The notes under the pieces are model-generated. The model saw only the letters and a list, made by a program, of their open reading frames with translations, made no database searches and had not been told where the DNA came from. A program made the translations under genes and the position numbers. From positions 1 to 64,000 of the forward strand of contig JAGAOV010000003.1 of the NCBI GenBank assembly GCA_017623515.1: a stretch of 64,000 nt of DNA. The letters run 5' to 3'. Positions within the stretch are counted from its first letter, which is position 1. The number at the start of each line of letters is the position of its first letter. Of the stretch, positions 16,039-23,852 are shown one piece after another. Source of the DNA: Ruminococcus sp. Its GTDB lineage: Bacteria; Bacillota; Clostridia; Oscillospirales; Ruminococcaceae.

Positions 16039-16075
16039 TGTCATCCTGTATCTTCCGCCGGAAGACCTGATGCAC
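16039..16075. repeat. Right hybrid attachment site (element / dpaA 5')
   Basis: The element half has TGTCATCC (16039-16046), the host half has TGCAC (16071-16075), and the core GGAA is at 16060-16063. It mirrors the left site at 10940-10976. Confidence 0.8.
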
Positions 16076-16856
16076 TCACATACACAATTTCTCTGCCAGC
16101 CGCCCTTTCCGGCGTAACACCTCCAGAAACCGACGCAAGCTCTACATATGCACATTCAGGCTCTATCCTTTCTATTTCCTTTTCCCCGAATATTTCCGCT
16201 GGAATTGTATTGAATATTATATCAAATCCAAATTTCTCATCCGGATCAAATGGTATTTCTATGACTTCTGCTCCGGCTGCCTCAAGCCTTATACGATCGC
16301 TCCTCTTTCGTGCAGCTGCGGTCACTTTCGCTCCCATGCTGCATAGTCTGTCTGTGAGAAGTGTTCCTATTCGTCCGCCGCCTGTTACAAGCACCCTGCT
16401 TCTCCACATTGTACGTCCAGTGACTTCCATTGCTGTTTTTATCGCACCTTCTGCTGTGGGTACTGCATTTGCCTGTGCGGCGGATGTACTATTTATATAA
16501 TCTATATATTGAATTCCCTTTCTGCCGCATAATTCTTTTACTATTCCTTTGTCATTGCCTCCCAGCACTGCTCCGCCCTCTTTAAGCCGCCCTGCGATCT
16601 CCTCCGGTGATATATCCTCTTCGCCGTATGGTGCCGGTATCATTCCTTTATTATTAACTGTAAGCGGCGGCAGAAACAGAAAATCTGCCTGCTCTCCATT
16701 GACCTCCGCAAGCTGTGATAATGTCCGCTTCCCTTTTCCTGAAAGCTTCCCATCATCAAAGCCCATTATCATAACATCATATTTCCCCGAAAGCTTCTCT
16801 GCCGCATATATCATCCTCAGGTCTCCGCCTGCTGCAAGTATTTTCTGCTTTGCCAT
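16041..16856 (-). CDS. dpaA: dpaA 5' part (dipicolinate synthase subunit A, interrupted)
   Basis: The reading frame gives 271 residues; the first 266, to SASGLP, are genuine DpaA and the last five (AEDTG) come from the inserted element. DpaA has a Rossmann-type NADPH fold; RVLVTGGGRIGTLLTDRL is the nucleotide-binding GxGxxG loop and FDIIFNTIPAEIF follows it as in SpoVFA. Dipicolinate synthase makes the dipicolinic acid that fills the spore core. Start 16856 (MAKQKILAAGG) is chosen because GGAGG stands seven bases upstream; an ATG six codons earlier is possible. The missing last 24 residues are encoded at 10878-10957. As it stands the protein lacks its C-terminus and is probably inactive unless the 5.1-kb element is excised. 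Confidence 0.9.
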   Translation of the reverse strand: MAKQKILAAGGDLRMIYAAEKLSGKYDVMIMGFDDGKLSGKGKRTLSQLAEVNGEQADFLFLPPLTVNNKGMIPAPYGEEDISPEEIAGRLKEGGAVLGGNDKGIVKELCGRKGIQYIDYINSTSAAQANAVPTAEGAIKTAMEVTGRTMWRSRVLVTGGGRIGTLLTDRLCSMGAKVTAAARKRSDRIRLEAAGAEVIEIPFDPDEKFGFDIIFNTIPAEIFGEKEIERIEPECAYVELASVSGGVTPERAAGREIVYVSASGLPAEDTG

Positions 16857-16900
16857 TCTGCGCCCTCCATTCATTCCTTCCTTTTCCTCACGTTTCCCTA

Positions 16901-16930
16901 CATTCTATGCCAGACCGCTTCTATGAGTGC
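16901..16930 (-). promoter_or_regulatory. Possible sigma-K-type promoter of dpaA
   Basis: On the minus strand CATAGAATG (16909-16901) fits the sigma-E/sigma-K -10 pattern CATAnnnTR, and AC within GCAC (16930-16927) lies 17 bases upstream, as in sigma-K promoters. No sigma-A promoter is seen between the upstream terminator and dpaA. spoVF in Bacillus is sigma-K controlled. The match is short and could be chance. Confidence 0.4.
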
Positions 16931-16933
16931 CTG

Positions 16934-16966
16934 AAAAAGCACCTGTCCGGAGACAAGTGCTTTTTT
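16934..16966 (-). terminator. Terminator after htrA
   Basis: GCACCTGTC / GACAAGTGC pair around CGGA, with A-rich and T-rich tracts on both sides; on the minus strand the T-tract follows the stem. It separates htrA from dpaA. Confidence 0.8.
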
Positions 16967-17012
16967 CAGAAAATAATAAGGAGAATGTATGAAGATAAGA
17001 AAACTGCGTGGA

Positions 17013-18701
17013 TTAGTTGACAGCGTCCGGTTCAGGTTCTGTGGAAGCTACTGTTTCCTCCAGAATTACTGTGACATCCATCTGCTGACCGTAGCGCACG
17101 ATCGTCAGAACGACTTCTTCGCCTGCATCATGCTCATTTTTATAATCATTAAGCTCTTCTGTAGTCTTAATTTCATTGCCGTCAATTGCAATGATAACAT
17201 CCTGTATCTGGAGACCTGCCTTATCAGCCGCACCGCCTTCGGTAATGCTGATAATATAAGAGCCTACGGGAATATTATATGCCTGTGAAACTGCCTCGGA
17301 AACATCCTGACATGTGATTCCAAGCTGCGGTCTGCCGGTAACGTAACCGTAATTGATAAGGTCATCTACGATTTCCTTCGCCTCTGTTATCGGAATTGCA
17401 AAGCCGATACCCTCAATGCTTGCACTGCCAGAAGAATAGCTGGAGGACATTTTAGCAGAGTTGATTCCCACAACCTGACCTGCACTGTTGATAAGAGGGC
17501 CGCCAGAGTTGCCGCTGTTGATTGCTGTATCAGTCTGGATAAGAGTCATTTCCTTATCGTTTATAGTAACCTCACGGTTGAGTGCTGAGATGATACCGCA
17601 TGTTACTGTATTCTGAAGCTCAAGTCCCAGCGGATTGCCGATAGCAACTACAAGCTCGCCTACCTGACATTCATCGCTGTTGCCGAATTCTGCCGGCGTG
17701 AGACCTGTCTGGTCGATCTTGAGAACGGCAAGGTCGGATTCAACGTCATAGGCAACGATTTCAGCAGGATAGATAGTTTCCTGATCCGACATCTGAACCT
17801 CTACTGACTGGGCTGCACCGTAGCCGGAGGTTGAATCGTATATAACATGTGCATTTGTTATAATATATCCGTCCTCGGACATTATAACGCCTGTTCCTGT
17901 ACCTACAGCCTGCTTTGTCTGAGGCTGACTGCTGTCGCCCCAGCCGAAATAGCCGAAATTAAAGCCGAAGTTTGACGGAAAATCAGATTGAGTCTGGACG
18001 ATATAGGTTGCCTGAATGCCTACAACAGAGGGTGTGAGTTTTTCAACGATCTGGGGAATCGTGATAGCGTCCTCTCGTGCTGCAAGTTCAAAGAGACTCT
18101 GGGCATTACCGCTTGCGGGAGTTGTATTCTGAGGCTTCTTATTCTCTGCGGCATTATTCTTGTCGGATGATGAATTACTCTGAACTATATTATTCTTTGC
18201 CGGTTTATCATTATTTTTATTTGCAAAATATCCGCCTGCAAATGATGCTCCTGCAACGACAGCAACCGCTGTTACCAGTGCTGCGATCTTCAGCCATCCG
18301 CCCTTTTTCTTCTTCTTTTCAGGCTGCTGCTGAACGGAATTCTGATTGTTGTAATAATTTGCGTAATTGTAACCGTTCTGTGTGCCGGTCTGGTTTGTAT
18401 ATGCTGTATTCTGGTATGAACCATAGCTGTTAGGCTGGCTTCCGTTCTGTCCGTATGTGTTTGTACTTGTATATGTTCCGGCTGCATTACGTGCTGCATT
18501 TGTATATACAGTACGGGATACGGGTTCATCCTGATGAGGATTTGTATTGCGGTAGTATCCGCTTCTGTAGTCGTTATATGTTGAACCAGAGGTGTTTCCT
18601 GAGCCTGCGTTTACTTCAGAGCCAGTTGTTTCAGTGTTCTGCACTGGTGAAACATTTTCTTCTGTACCGTTATCTATATTTTTATTCTCAAATTCGTTCA
18701 T
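17013..18701 (-). CDS. HtrA/DegP-like membrane-anchored serine protease
   Basis: A 562-residue S1C protease. An Asn/Thr/Gln-rich cytoplasmic N-terminus (1-130) ends at KKKKKGG, a single membrane helix follows (about 135-158), then an extracytoplasmic linker, the trypsin-like domain and one PDZ domain. The catalytic triad is visible: His in IITNAHVI, Asp in ESDLAVLKI, Ser in INSGNSGGPL. The PDZ domain begins near YVTGRPQLGITCQDV and contains AADKAGLQIQDVIIAIDG. Such proteases degrade misfolded exported proteins. AAAGGAAGAG precedes the ATG. It is a single-gene unit ended by a terminator; no consensus sigma-A promoter is evident upstream. Confidence 0.92.
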   Translation of the reverse strand: MNEFENKNIDNGTEENVSPVQNTETTGSEVNAGSGNTSGSTYNDYRSGYYRNTNPHQDEPVSRTVYTNAARNAAGTYTSTNTYGQNGSQPNSYGSYQNTAYTNQTGTQNGYNYANYYNNQNSVQQQPEKKKKKGGWLKIAALVTAVAVVAGASFAGGYFANKNNDKPAKNNIVQSNSSSDKNNAAENKKPQNTTPASGNAQSLFELAAREDAITIPQIVEKLTPSVVGIQATYIVQTQSDFPSNFGFNFGYFGWGDSSQPQTKQAVGTGTGVIMSEDGYIITNAHVIYDSTSGYGAAQSVEVQMSDQETIYPAEIVAYDVESDLAVLKIDQTGLTPAEFGNSDECQVGELVVAIGNPLGLELQNTVTCGIISALNREVTINDKEMTLIQTDTAINSGNSGGPLINSAGQVVGINSAKMSSSYSSGSASIEGIGFAIPITEAKEIVDDLINYGYVTGRPQLGITCQDVSEAVSQAYNIPVGSYIISITEGGAADKAGLQIQDVIIAIDGNEIKTTEELNDYKNEHDAGEEVVLTIVRYGQQMDVTVILEETVASTEPEPDAVN

Positions 18702-18826
18702 AACGCTCTTCCTTTCTTTACATTTTATAAGCGAATGTTCTATCTGTTTCTGTGATTATAATTATATCAATCTATGTGATAATCTTATGATAGCAGATGG
18801 AAAACGCCGTAAAAGCAGACATACGC

Positions 18827-18860
18827 AAAAACTGCCGCAGTATCAGTCTTACTGCGGCAG
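18827..18860 (-). terminator. Terminator of the GDSL-dockerin gene
   Basis: CTGCCGCAGTA and TACTGCGGCAG form an 11-bp stem; on the minus strand TTTTT follows. Confidence 0.85.
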
Positions 18861-18874
18861 CCTTATAATATCAT

Positions 18875-20110
18875 TTACTTATTTTGTTCAGCATATTCCA
18901 TAAATGTGCCGTCAAATGCATTTGCGCCCTTTGCGGCATAATAGCCGAGAACCAAGGTTGCGTCTGAAATATCAACTGTTCCGTTCTGGTCAGCATCAGC
19001 TGCCTGTGCATTAACGCCTGTTATCGGAGATTCTGTACCTGCACCGTTTGCAGCATATATGCTCAGTACAGAGGTTGCGTCTGCGATCTCAACAGCACCA
19101 TTTGCATCCACGTCACCATAGCTGTTCTTCATCACCTTGCCCATAATACTATCATTCAGTGCAGAATCAATATTTCCCAGAGTTTTCTCTGCGCCGGAGG
19201 CTGTATATGCCAGACGGAGCTTTGTTCCGTTTTCAGCACCTGTTTCCGGAAGTGCAAGTGCATCAATAATTGTCTCTGCAATAGCAAGATGTCCGATACT
19301 GTTGGGATGTACATCAACCATCTTTATGTCAGTATAATAATATCCATGATCATAGACAGTCTGGAACGTATCTACTACTGTTACACCGGTAAGATCACGT
19401 ATTGCACCATTTACACACTGTCCCTTTGGAAAAGCTGTATTATCTGCAATACCTTCAAGAAATTTATTTACATTGCTGCTTAATATCTCCATAGAACCGC
19501 TGACTGCAAGATCAGTGTCATCAGCATCACAATCCATAGGGTTGTATACTGTCTGGAAAACTATCTTTGCATTGGTAGATGCTTTAAGCTGTTCCGCAAT
19601 AGCTGCAACATTTGATCTGAAATTTGCTATAACTCCCGGCATCGTTTTTGTAAGGTAAAGATTAAACGGTGTCAGAACCGCATAATTCGGTGCACCGGAT
19701 TCAGTTTTAAGACCGGAAATAAGCTGATTCATGCTTTCATACTGAGTCGCATCAATGTAATCATTATTCAGCACTAGCTGAAGAATATCGTTTCCTCCGA
19801 TAGTTACAAGCACAACATCCGCTTCAGCTACTGCTGCCTGTACTGACACATCTGAAAGCTGTTCCAGAAGCCCTGCGCTGGTAAGTCCATCCTGTGCAAA
19901 ACTTGTAAGCTCTGCTCCGTAATAATCGCTAACCATTTCAGCATAGCTTGCAATAAGCGTGCCATCCTTTGAGTATCCGGTTGTAATGCTGTCGCCAAGT
20001 GCTACAATTGACATTGATTCTTCCGCACTTGCTTCTGTGGGAACAGCAGACATCATAAGAGATATTGCCGCAAGTATTGCTGCGGCTCTTTTGAGGTTGT
20101 TCTTTTTCAT
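18875..20110 (-). CDS. Secreted SGNH/GDSL hydrolase with dockerin
   Basis: A 411-residue secreted esterase. Signal peptide 1-29 ends at EASA. The SGNH domain (about 33-290) shows block I GDSITTGYS with the nucleophile Ser, block III GGNDIL and block V DVHPN with the catalytic Asp and His. The C-terminus (about 333-400) is a type I dockerin with two good calcium loops, GDVDANGAVEIADATSVL and ADADQNGTVDISDATLVL. The enzyme would act in the cellulosome, for example removing acetyl groups from plant polysaccharide; the exact substrate is not evident. It has its own promoter and terminator. The start has AAAGGAG upstream. Confidence 0.9.
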   Translation of the reverse strand: MKKNNLKRAAAILAAISLMMSAVPTEASAEESMSIVALGDSITTGYSKDGTLIASYAEMVSDYYGAELTSFAQDGLTSAGLLEQLSDVSVQAAVAEADVVLVTIGGNDILQLVLNNDYIDATQYESMNQLISGLKTESGAPNYAVLTPFNLYLTKTMPGVIANFRSNVAAIAEQLKASTNAKIVFQTVYNPMDCDADDTDLAVSGSMEILSSNVNKFLEGIADNTAFPKGQCVNGAIRDLTGVTVVDTFQTVYDHGYYYTDIKMVDVHPNSIGHLAIAETIIDALALPETGAENGTKLRLAYTASGAEKTLGNIDSALNDSIMGKVMKNSYGDVDANGAVEIADATSVLSIYAANGAGTESPITGVNAQAADADQNGTVDISDATLVLGYYAAKGANAFDGTFMEYAEQNK

Positions 20111-20160
20111 AATTTACTCCTTTCATGTTTGACGATTCAGTTTAATCTCCCTACAATAAT

Positions 20161-20189
20161 ATTATACCTGTTTTTTCATACGATGTCAA
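20161..20189 (-). promoter_or_regulatory. Sigma-A promoter of the GDSL-dockerin gene
   Basis: Minus-strand TTGACA (20189-20184) and TATAAT (20166-20161), spacer 17. Confidence 0.85.
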
Positions 20190-20212
20190 GAATTGCACGT
20201 ATATTCCAGAAA

Positions 20213-20258
20213 AGCCCAAAACAGCCGCACTGCATTGCAGTAACGGCTGTTCTGGGAA
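20213..20258 (-). terminator. Terminator after the aquaporin gene
   Basis: CCCAAAACAGCCG pairs with CGGCTGTTCTGGG around a 16-base loop that is itself partly self-complementary. It lies between the aquaporin stop and the next promoter. Confidence 0.65.
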
Positions 20259-20299
20259 AAACAATGAGAAAAAAGAGATAAATGCTCTGGACTTCGTAA

Positions 20300-21016
20300 T
20301 TAGTTCTTGCTATCCTCCGGCTGGAGCAGCTTGAATACGATAGCTGCGATAGCTGCGCCGATAAGCGGAGCAACGATAAATACCCATACCTGTGACAGAG
20401 CCTCGCCGCCCATAAACAGAGCCGGACCAAAGCTTCTTGCAGGATTTACAGATGTACCTGTGAAAGGTACGCCGAGAATATGTACAAGTGTCAGCGTAAG
20501 ACCGATAACGATACCAGCAACAGAGCTGTTCTGTACCTTTGAGGTCACGCCGAGAATAGTAAATACAAATACAAATGTGAGAACTACCTCAATAGCAAGT
20601 GCCTGTGCAAGAGTTGCGTCCATTGCGCTTGCATCTGCTCCATAGCCGTTTGTACCGAGACCGTATTCTGTTCCTCCGAGAATACCCATCAGAACTGCTG
20701 CGCCTGCGATACCGCCCAGAAGCTGAGAAATAACATAGCCGATAAAATCAGTTACAGACATTCTGCCTGCAATAAGCATACCCAGTGATACTGCCGGATT
20801 GATATGGCAGCCGGAAACATTTCCTACTGAATAAGCCATAGCGACAATTACAAGACCAAACGCTACGGATATTGCAAGTGTTGAGAATGAAAGTGCAACC
20901 ATTACTCCCTGTGCATCCAGCATTGCATTTGCTGCAACTGCACTTCCGCAGCCGAATATTACCAGAACTGCTGTACCAATAAATTCTGCTATGTACTTAC
21001 GTATTGAACTCATCAT
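20300..21016 (-). CDS. Aquaporin of the MIP family (AqpZ-like)
   Basis: A 238-residue membrane channel with six helices and two half-helices. Both NPA boxes are present: GCHINPAVSLG near residue 75 and TSVNPARSFGPALF near residue 195, and the start (SSIRKYIAEFIGTAVLVIFGCGSA) is typical. The Arg after the second NPA is kept, as in water-selective AqpZ, so water transport is more likely than glycerol. Two ATG codons lie in tandem at 21016 and 21013 with AAAGGAAGA upstream. It is a single gene under its own promoter. Confidence 0.92.
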   Translation of the reverse strand: MMSSIRKYIAEFIGTAVLVIFGCGSAVAANAMLDAQGVMVALSFSTLAISVAFGLVIVAMAYSVGNVSGCHINPAVSLGMLIAGRMSVTDFIGYVISQLLGGIAGAAVLMGILGGTEYGLGTNGYGADASAMDATLAQALAIEVVLTFVFVFTILGVTSKVQNSSVAGIVIGLTLTLVHILGVPFTGTSVNPARSFGPALFMGGEALSQVWVFIVAPLIGAAIAAIVFKLLQPEDSKN

Positions 21017-21052
21017 ATAAAAATCTTCCTTTCTAAGAATTTCTATGTTGAT

Positions 21053-21081
21053 ATTATACCACTTTTCACCTCTTTTGTCAA
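21053..21081 (-). promoter_or_regulatory. Sigma-A promoter of the aquaporin gene
   Basis: Minus-strand TTGACA (21081-21076) and TATAAT (21058-21053), spacer 17. Confidence 0.85.
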
Positions 21082-21142
21082 TGAAAATTGTCCGTCAGGA
21101 TGTAAAAATATAAGTCTTACTTTTGTGCATATTGCCTATTGG

Positions 21143-21173
21143 CAAAAAATCAGCACCTGCAAAAAAGCAGGTG
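21143..21173 (-). terminator. Terminator after the dockerin remnant
   Basis: CACCTGC and GCAGGTG pair around an A6 loop; on the minus strand the T-tract TTTTTTG follows. Confidence 0.75.
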
Positions 21174-21191
21174 ACGATTCACTATATAAAA

Positions 21192-21818
21192 TCAATTTAT
21201 GTTATTAAGAAAACCGGGATCATTATCTTCAAAAGTATAGTAATATACTGTTCTCGCATCAAGTTCTTTATTCATGCCAGCACGCCTCATTGCGTAGATC
21301 GTAAGAGCAAGAGCAGCATCATCAATAGTCACATTACCGTCACCGTCAACATCAGCAAGATTCATCTGAAGCTGAGTCATCGGATAATCAATACCTGCGC
21401 CAGTATTTGTGATATACTTCAAAATCGTATCTGCGTCATCAATGCTGATATAATCCTTTTCAGAGTGCAGTACAAGACCGATAGGAAAAACCTGCATCTC
21501 ATTATACAGCTTATCAGCGTCTGCCTGAGTAACCTCGCCGTCCCCGTCAACATCTGCAAGGGCAAGCTGTTCATCTGTAAGCACATAACCCTCAGTCACA
21601 AGATAGCGTGATACCATTGCGGTGTCATGTCCGGTTACTATTCCGTCCATATCTACATCGCCGATTTTACCGAATCCATTTTCAAGATAACCAGCATCAT
21701 CAAAATTTAAAGAATAGTAATATATATTGTTTTCAGTTAGGAATTTCTCCATTCCAGCGCATCGAACAGCATGTGCCTTAGAAATCAGTTCAGCATCATC
21801 TTTGTCAACTTTACCATT
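21192..21818 (-). pseudogene. Dockerin-repeat protein, 5' end lost at a MITE
   Basis: The frame is open from 21818 to the stop at 21192, about 208 codons, and carries four calcium-loop repeats: the frame opens inside one (NGKVDKDDAELIS), then GDVDMDGIVTGHDTAMV with LADVDGDGEVTQADADKLY, and LADVDGDGNVTIDDAALAL near the C-terminus. No signal peptide, promoter or Shine-Dalgarno is present. Directly upstream the frame meets TAA (21821-21819) at the edge of a MITE half-copy, and beyond that comes the terminator of the sugar operon. The first visible repeat is cut in the middle. An internal ATG at 21752 could start a 186-residue product but has no ribosome site. It is best read as the 3' remnant of a secreted dockerin protein gene. 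Confidence 0.75.
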
Positions 21819-21822
21819 TTAA

Positions 21823-21885
21823 GGCAGCACCGCATAAAGTCTATGCATCATATGCGCAGTCAGATTTTTCGTAAGATATAACAAA
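21823..21885. mobile_element. MITE, copy 2 (half element)
   Basis: GGCAGCACCGCATAAAGTCT and the following 40 bases match the first half of copy 1 (7732-7795), including TATGCGCAGTCAGATTTTT. The second inverted end is absent, replaced by the terminator of the sugar operon. Confidence 0.7.
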
Positions 21886-21914
21886 AAGCCGCCTCACCAG
21901 CGAGACGGCTTTTT
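21883..21914 (-). terminator. Terminator of the sugar ABC operon
   Basis: AAAAAGCCGCCTC and GAGACGGCTTTTT pair closely; the minus-strand T-tract follows the stem, six bases after the last permease gene. Confidence 0.85.
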
Positions 21915-21920
21915 AAACAA

Positions 21921-22937
21921 TTATCCAACCAGACCTGAACGTTCAATACCCTCAGTAAAGTGCTTCTGAAGGAATATGTACATTATCAGAATAGGTGCTA
22001 TGGCGAGGAGACAGCCTGCCTCCATCCATACGATCTGCTCTCTGGGGCTTACGTCTGCATTATTGAACAGAGCCTGTGAAAGCAGTGTGCTGAGATTCTT
22101 CAGCATCAGAGCGATAGTCTGATTCTTTGTGAAGAATGTGGAGCTTACATAAAAGTCATTCCAATACCATACGATTGAGAAAAGGAATACGGTGAGGAAT
22201 GATGACTTGGCATTGGGAACCATAACCTTGATAAAGGTCTTGAACGGCCCGCAGCCATCCAGATACGCCGCATCCTCCAGTTCCTTGGGAAGTCCCTTGA
22301 AGAACTGACGGAAAATGAATATCATAAGTCCTGATTTCAGTCCGCAGCCCATTGCCGCCGGCAGATACATACACAGCGGATTATTGATAAGATTGAACGG
22401 GCCGAAATAACGGAACAGCATATACTGGGGAATTGATATTACCTGTGTGGGTACAAGGATCATGAGGATTACGATGCCGAACAGCAGTCCTCTGCCCTTG
22501 AACTTAAATCTTGCAAAGCCGTAGCCGGCTACCGCACAGGACGCTACCTGTATAAGTGAACAGCCTACGTTCAGGAATATTGTTGTACCCAGAGTACTCC
22601 AGAAATTCATTACCTCCATTGTATCTTTCATTACGCTGAGAGTAAGATTTCTCGGAATCCACATTACTGTGGGATCGCTCATATCCTCCGGCGCACGAAA
22701 CGCACAGCTGAGCATATAAATAAGGGGATATACGATTACGAAGCAAAGTCCGAAGAGAATAAAGAATCGGAATATGGGCCACACAACTGCAAAAAGCTTT
22801 GCACGGCGCATATAGGCAATCTCTGATTTGTTCATGCTCTGCATACGTATTTTCTGCGCTTCACGCTTGCTCATGCCGTTGCCCACTTCTTCATCAGGCT
22901 TGGGTGACGCAAGCGGTTTATTAAGAACTTTTTCCAT
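21921..22937 (-). CDS. Carbohydrate ABC transporter permease (MalG type), last operon gene
   Basis: A 338-residue inner-membrane permease with six helices. An extra 60-residue charged N-terminus precedes the first helix. The EAA loop that contacts the ATPase is ELEDAAYLDGCGPFKTFIKVMVP. GGAAGGAGG stands before the ATG. It follows the MalF-type partner by 14 bases, so the two form a permease pair. The substrate is an oligosaccharide by family; no closer call is possible. Confidence 0.9.
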   Translation of the reverse strand: MEKVLNKPLASPKPDEEVGNGMSKREAQKIRMQSMNKSEIAYMRRAKLFAVVWPIFRFFILFGLCFVIVYPLIYMLSCAFRAPEDMSDPTVMWIPRNLTLSVMKDTMEVMNFWSTLGTTIFLNVGCSLIQVASCAVAGYGFARFKFKGRGLLFGIVILMILVPTQVISIPQYMLFRYFGPFNLINNPLCMYLPAAMGCGLKSGLMIFIFRQFFKGLPKELEDAAYLDGCGPFKTFIKVMVPNAKSSFLTVFLFSIVWYWNDFYVSSTFFTKNQTIALMLKNLSTLLSQALFNNADVSPREQIVWMEAGCLLAIAPILIMYIFLQKHFTEGIERSGLVG

Positions 22938-22951
22938 GACTGCCTCCTTCC

Positions 22952-23845
22952 TTAGTCTACCTCGTAGTAAATGAACTTATTGAGTATCAGTGTAACGATA
23001 CCGATAGCAACGAGAACTATTGAGAAATAGATCCATGCCATTGCAGAAGCCTCACCGTATTTCCAGTCCATCTGGAGATCGCTTATTCTTCCCATTACAG
23101 CATTATTGGGATCTGTAAAGGAATCAATAATTGTAAAAATGAAGCATGTAAGAATCATCGGGCTTACATTCGGCAGAGTGATCTTCCAGAAATATTCCCA
23201 TGCTGTTGCACCCTCGATCTGCGCTGCTTCCTTTGCAGACGGCGGAATGTTCTGAAGTGCTGACAGGAACATGAGGATCTGGATACCTGCGTTCCATACG
23301 ATACCGAAGATATTGTCGGAAATGGTTTCAATAGTTGTCTGAACGCTGTCGGAGATTCCATAGATTCCAAGGAATTCCATCAGTTCGCCCAACAGGTCTG
23401 TTGAGAACATTGTTGAGAACTGGCTTGCATCGCTGTTGCCTGTGCTTGCCATGTTGCCGTTGATGATGTTGAATACTGGACCTGTTGCAATGATTACAGG
23501 CAGGAAGAATACTGCTCTTGCAAAGGTTCTTCCCTTGAACTTCTGGTTGAGTATTACTGCAACAAACAGTGAGAACACCAGAATCAGAGGTGTTTTCCAG
23601 AGTGTTGCCTGAAGAACTGATACCAGATACTGACGGTAGTTAGGGTCAACATTGAGAGCGTAGTTGTACTTCTCAAGTCCTACCCAGCCGCCTACCATGC
23701 CGCCGGTGTCAGGACGGATGTCCTGAAATGAGTACAGGAATGACTGTACCAGCGGAACCATAAAGAATACGAGAGCACCCACAAACCATATTGCTATGAA
23801 GCCGTAGCCATACATGCTCTTTCTTTTTTCATAACCCATTTTCAT
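22952..23845 (-). CDS. Sugar ABC transporter permease (MalF type)
   Basis: A 297-residue permease with six helices and the EAA loop SAKEAAQIEGATAWEYFWKITLP. The start at 23845 follows the stop of the DUF5696 gene by seven bases; the Shine-Dalgarno GGAAGGAG lies within the end of that gene, indicating coupled translation. It pairs with the MalG-type protein next to it. A long periplasmic-side loop (about 110-175) separates helices 3 and 4. Confidence 0.9.
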   Translation of the reverse strand: MKMGYEKRKSMYGYGFIAIWFVGALVFFMVPLVQSFLYSFQDIRPDTGGMVGGWVGLEKYNYALNVDPNYRQYLVSVLQATLWKTPLILVFSLFVAVILNQKFKGRTFARAVFFLPVIIATGPVFNIINGNMASTGNSDASQFSTMFSTDLLGELMEFLGIYGISDSVQTTIETISDNIFGIVWNAGIQILMFLSALQNIPPSAKEAAQIEGATAWEYFWKITLPNVSPMILTCFIFTIIDSFTDPNNAVMGRISDLQMDWKYGEASAMAWIYFSIVLVAIGIVTLILNKFIYYEVD

Positions 23846-23852
23846 GCGATAC

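Larger units (their letters stand above)
10954..16059. mobile_element. 5.1-kb site-specific element interrupting dpaA (skin-like)
   Basis: The two halves of dpaA flank 5106 bases that hold three minus-strand genes: a large serine recombinase next to the dpaA 3' fragment, a sortase-anchored cohesin-like protein, and a dockerin protein next to the dpaA 5' part. The borders share TTCC. The reconstructed empty site (attB) has arms GTGCA and TGCAC, each nine bases from a central CC. The reconstructed element site (attP) has arms TGTCATCC and GGATGACA, each thirteen bases from the same CC. Such centred inverted arms are what large serine recombinases bind. Skin elements in sigK and comparable insertions in other spore genes of Bacillus and Clostridium are known precedents. 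Exact ends are uncertain within the 4-bp core. Confidence 0.88.
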
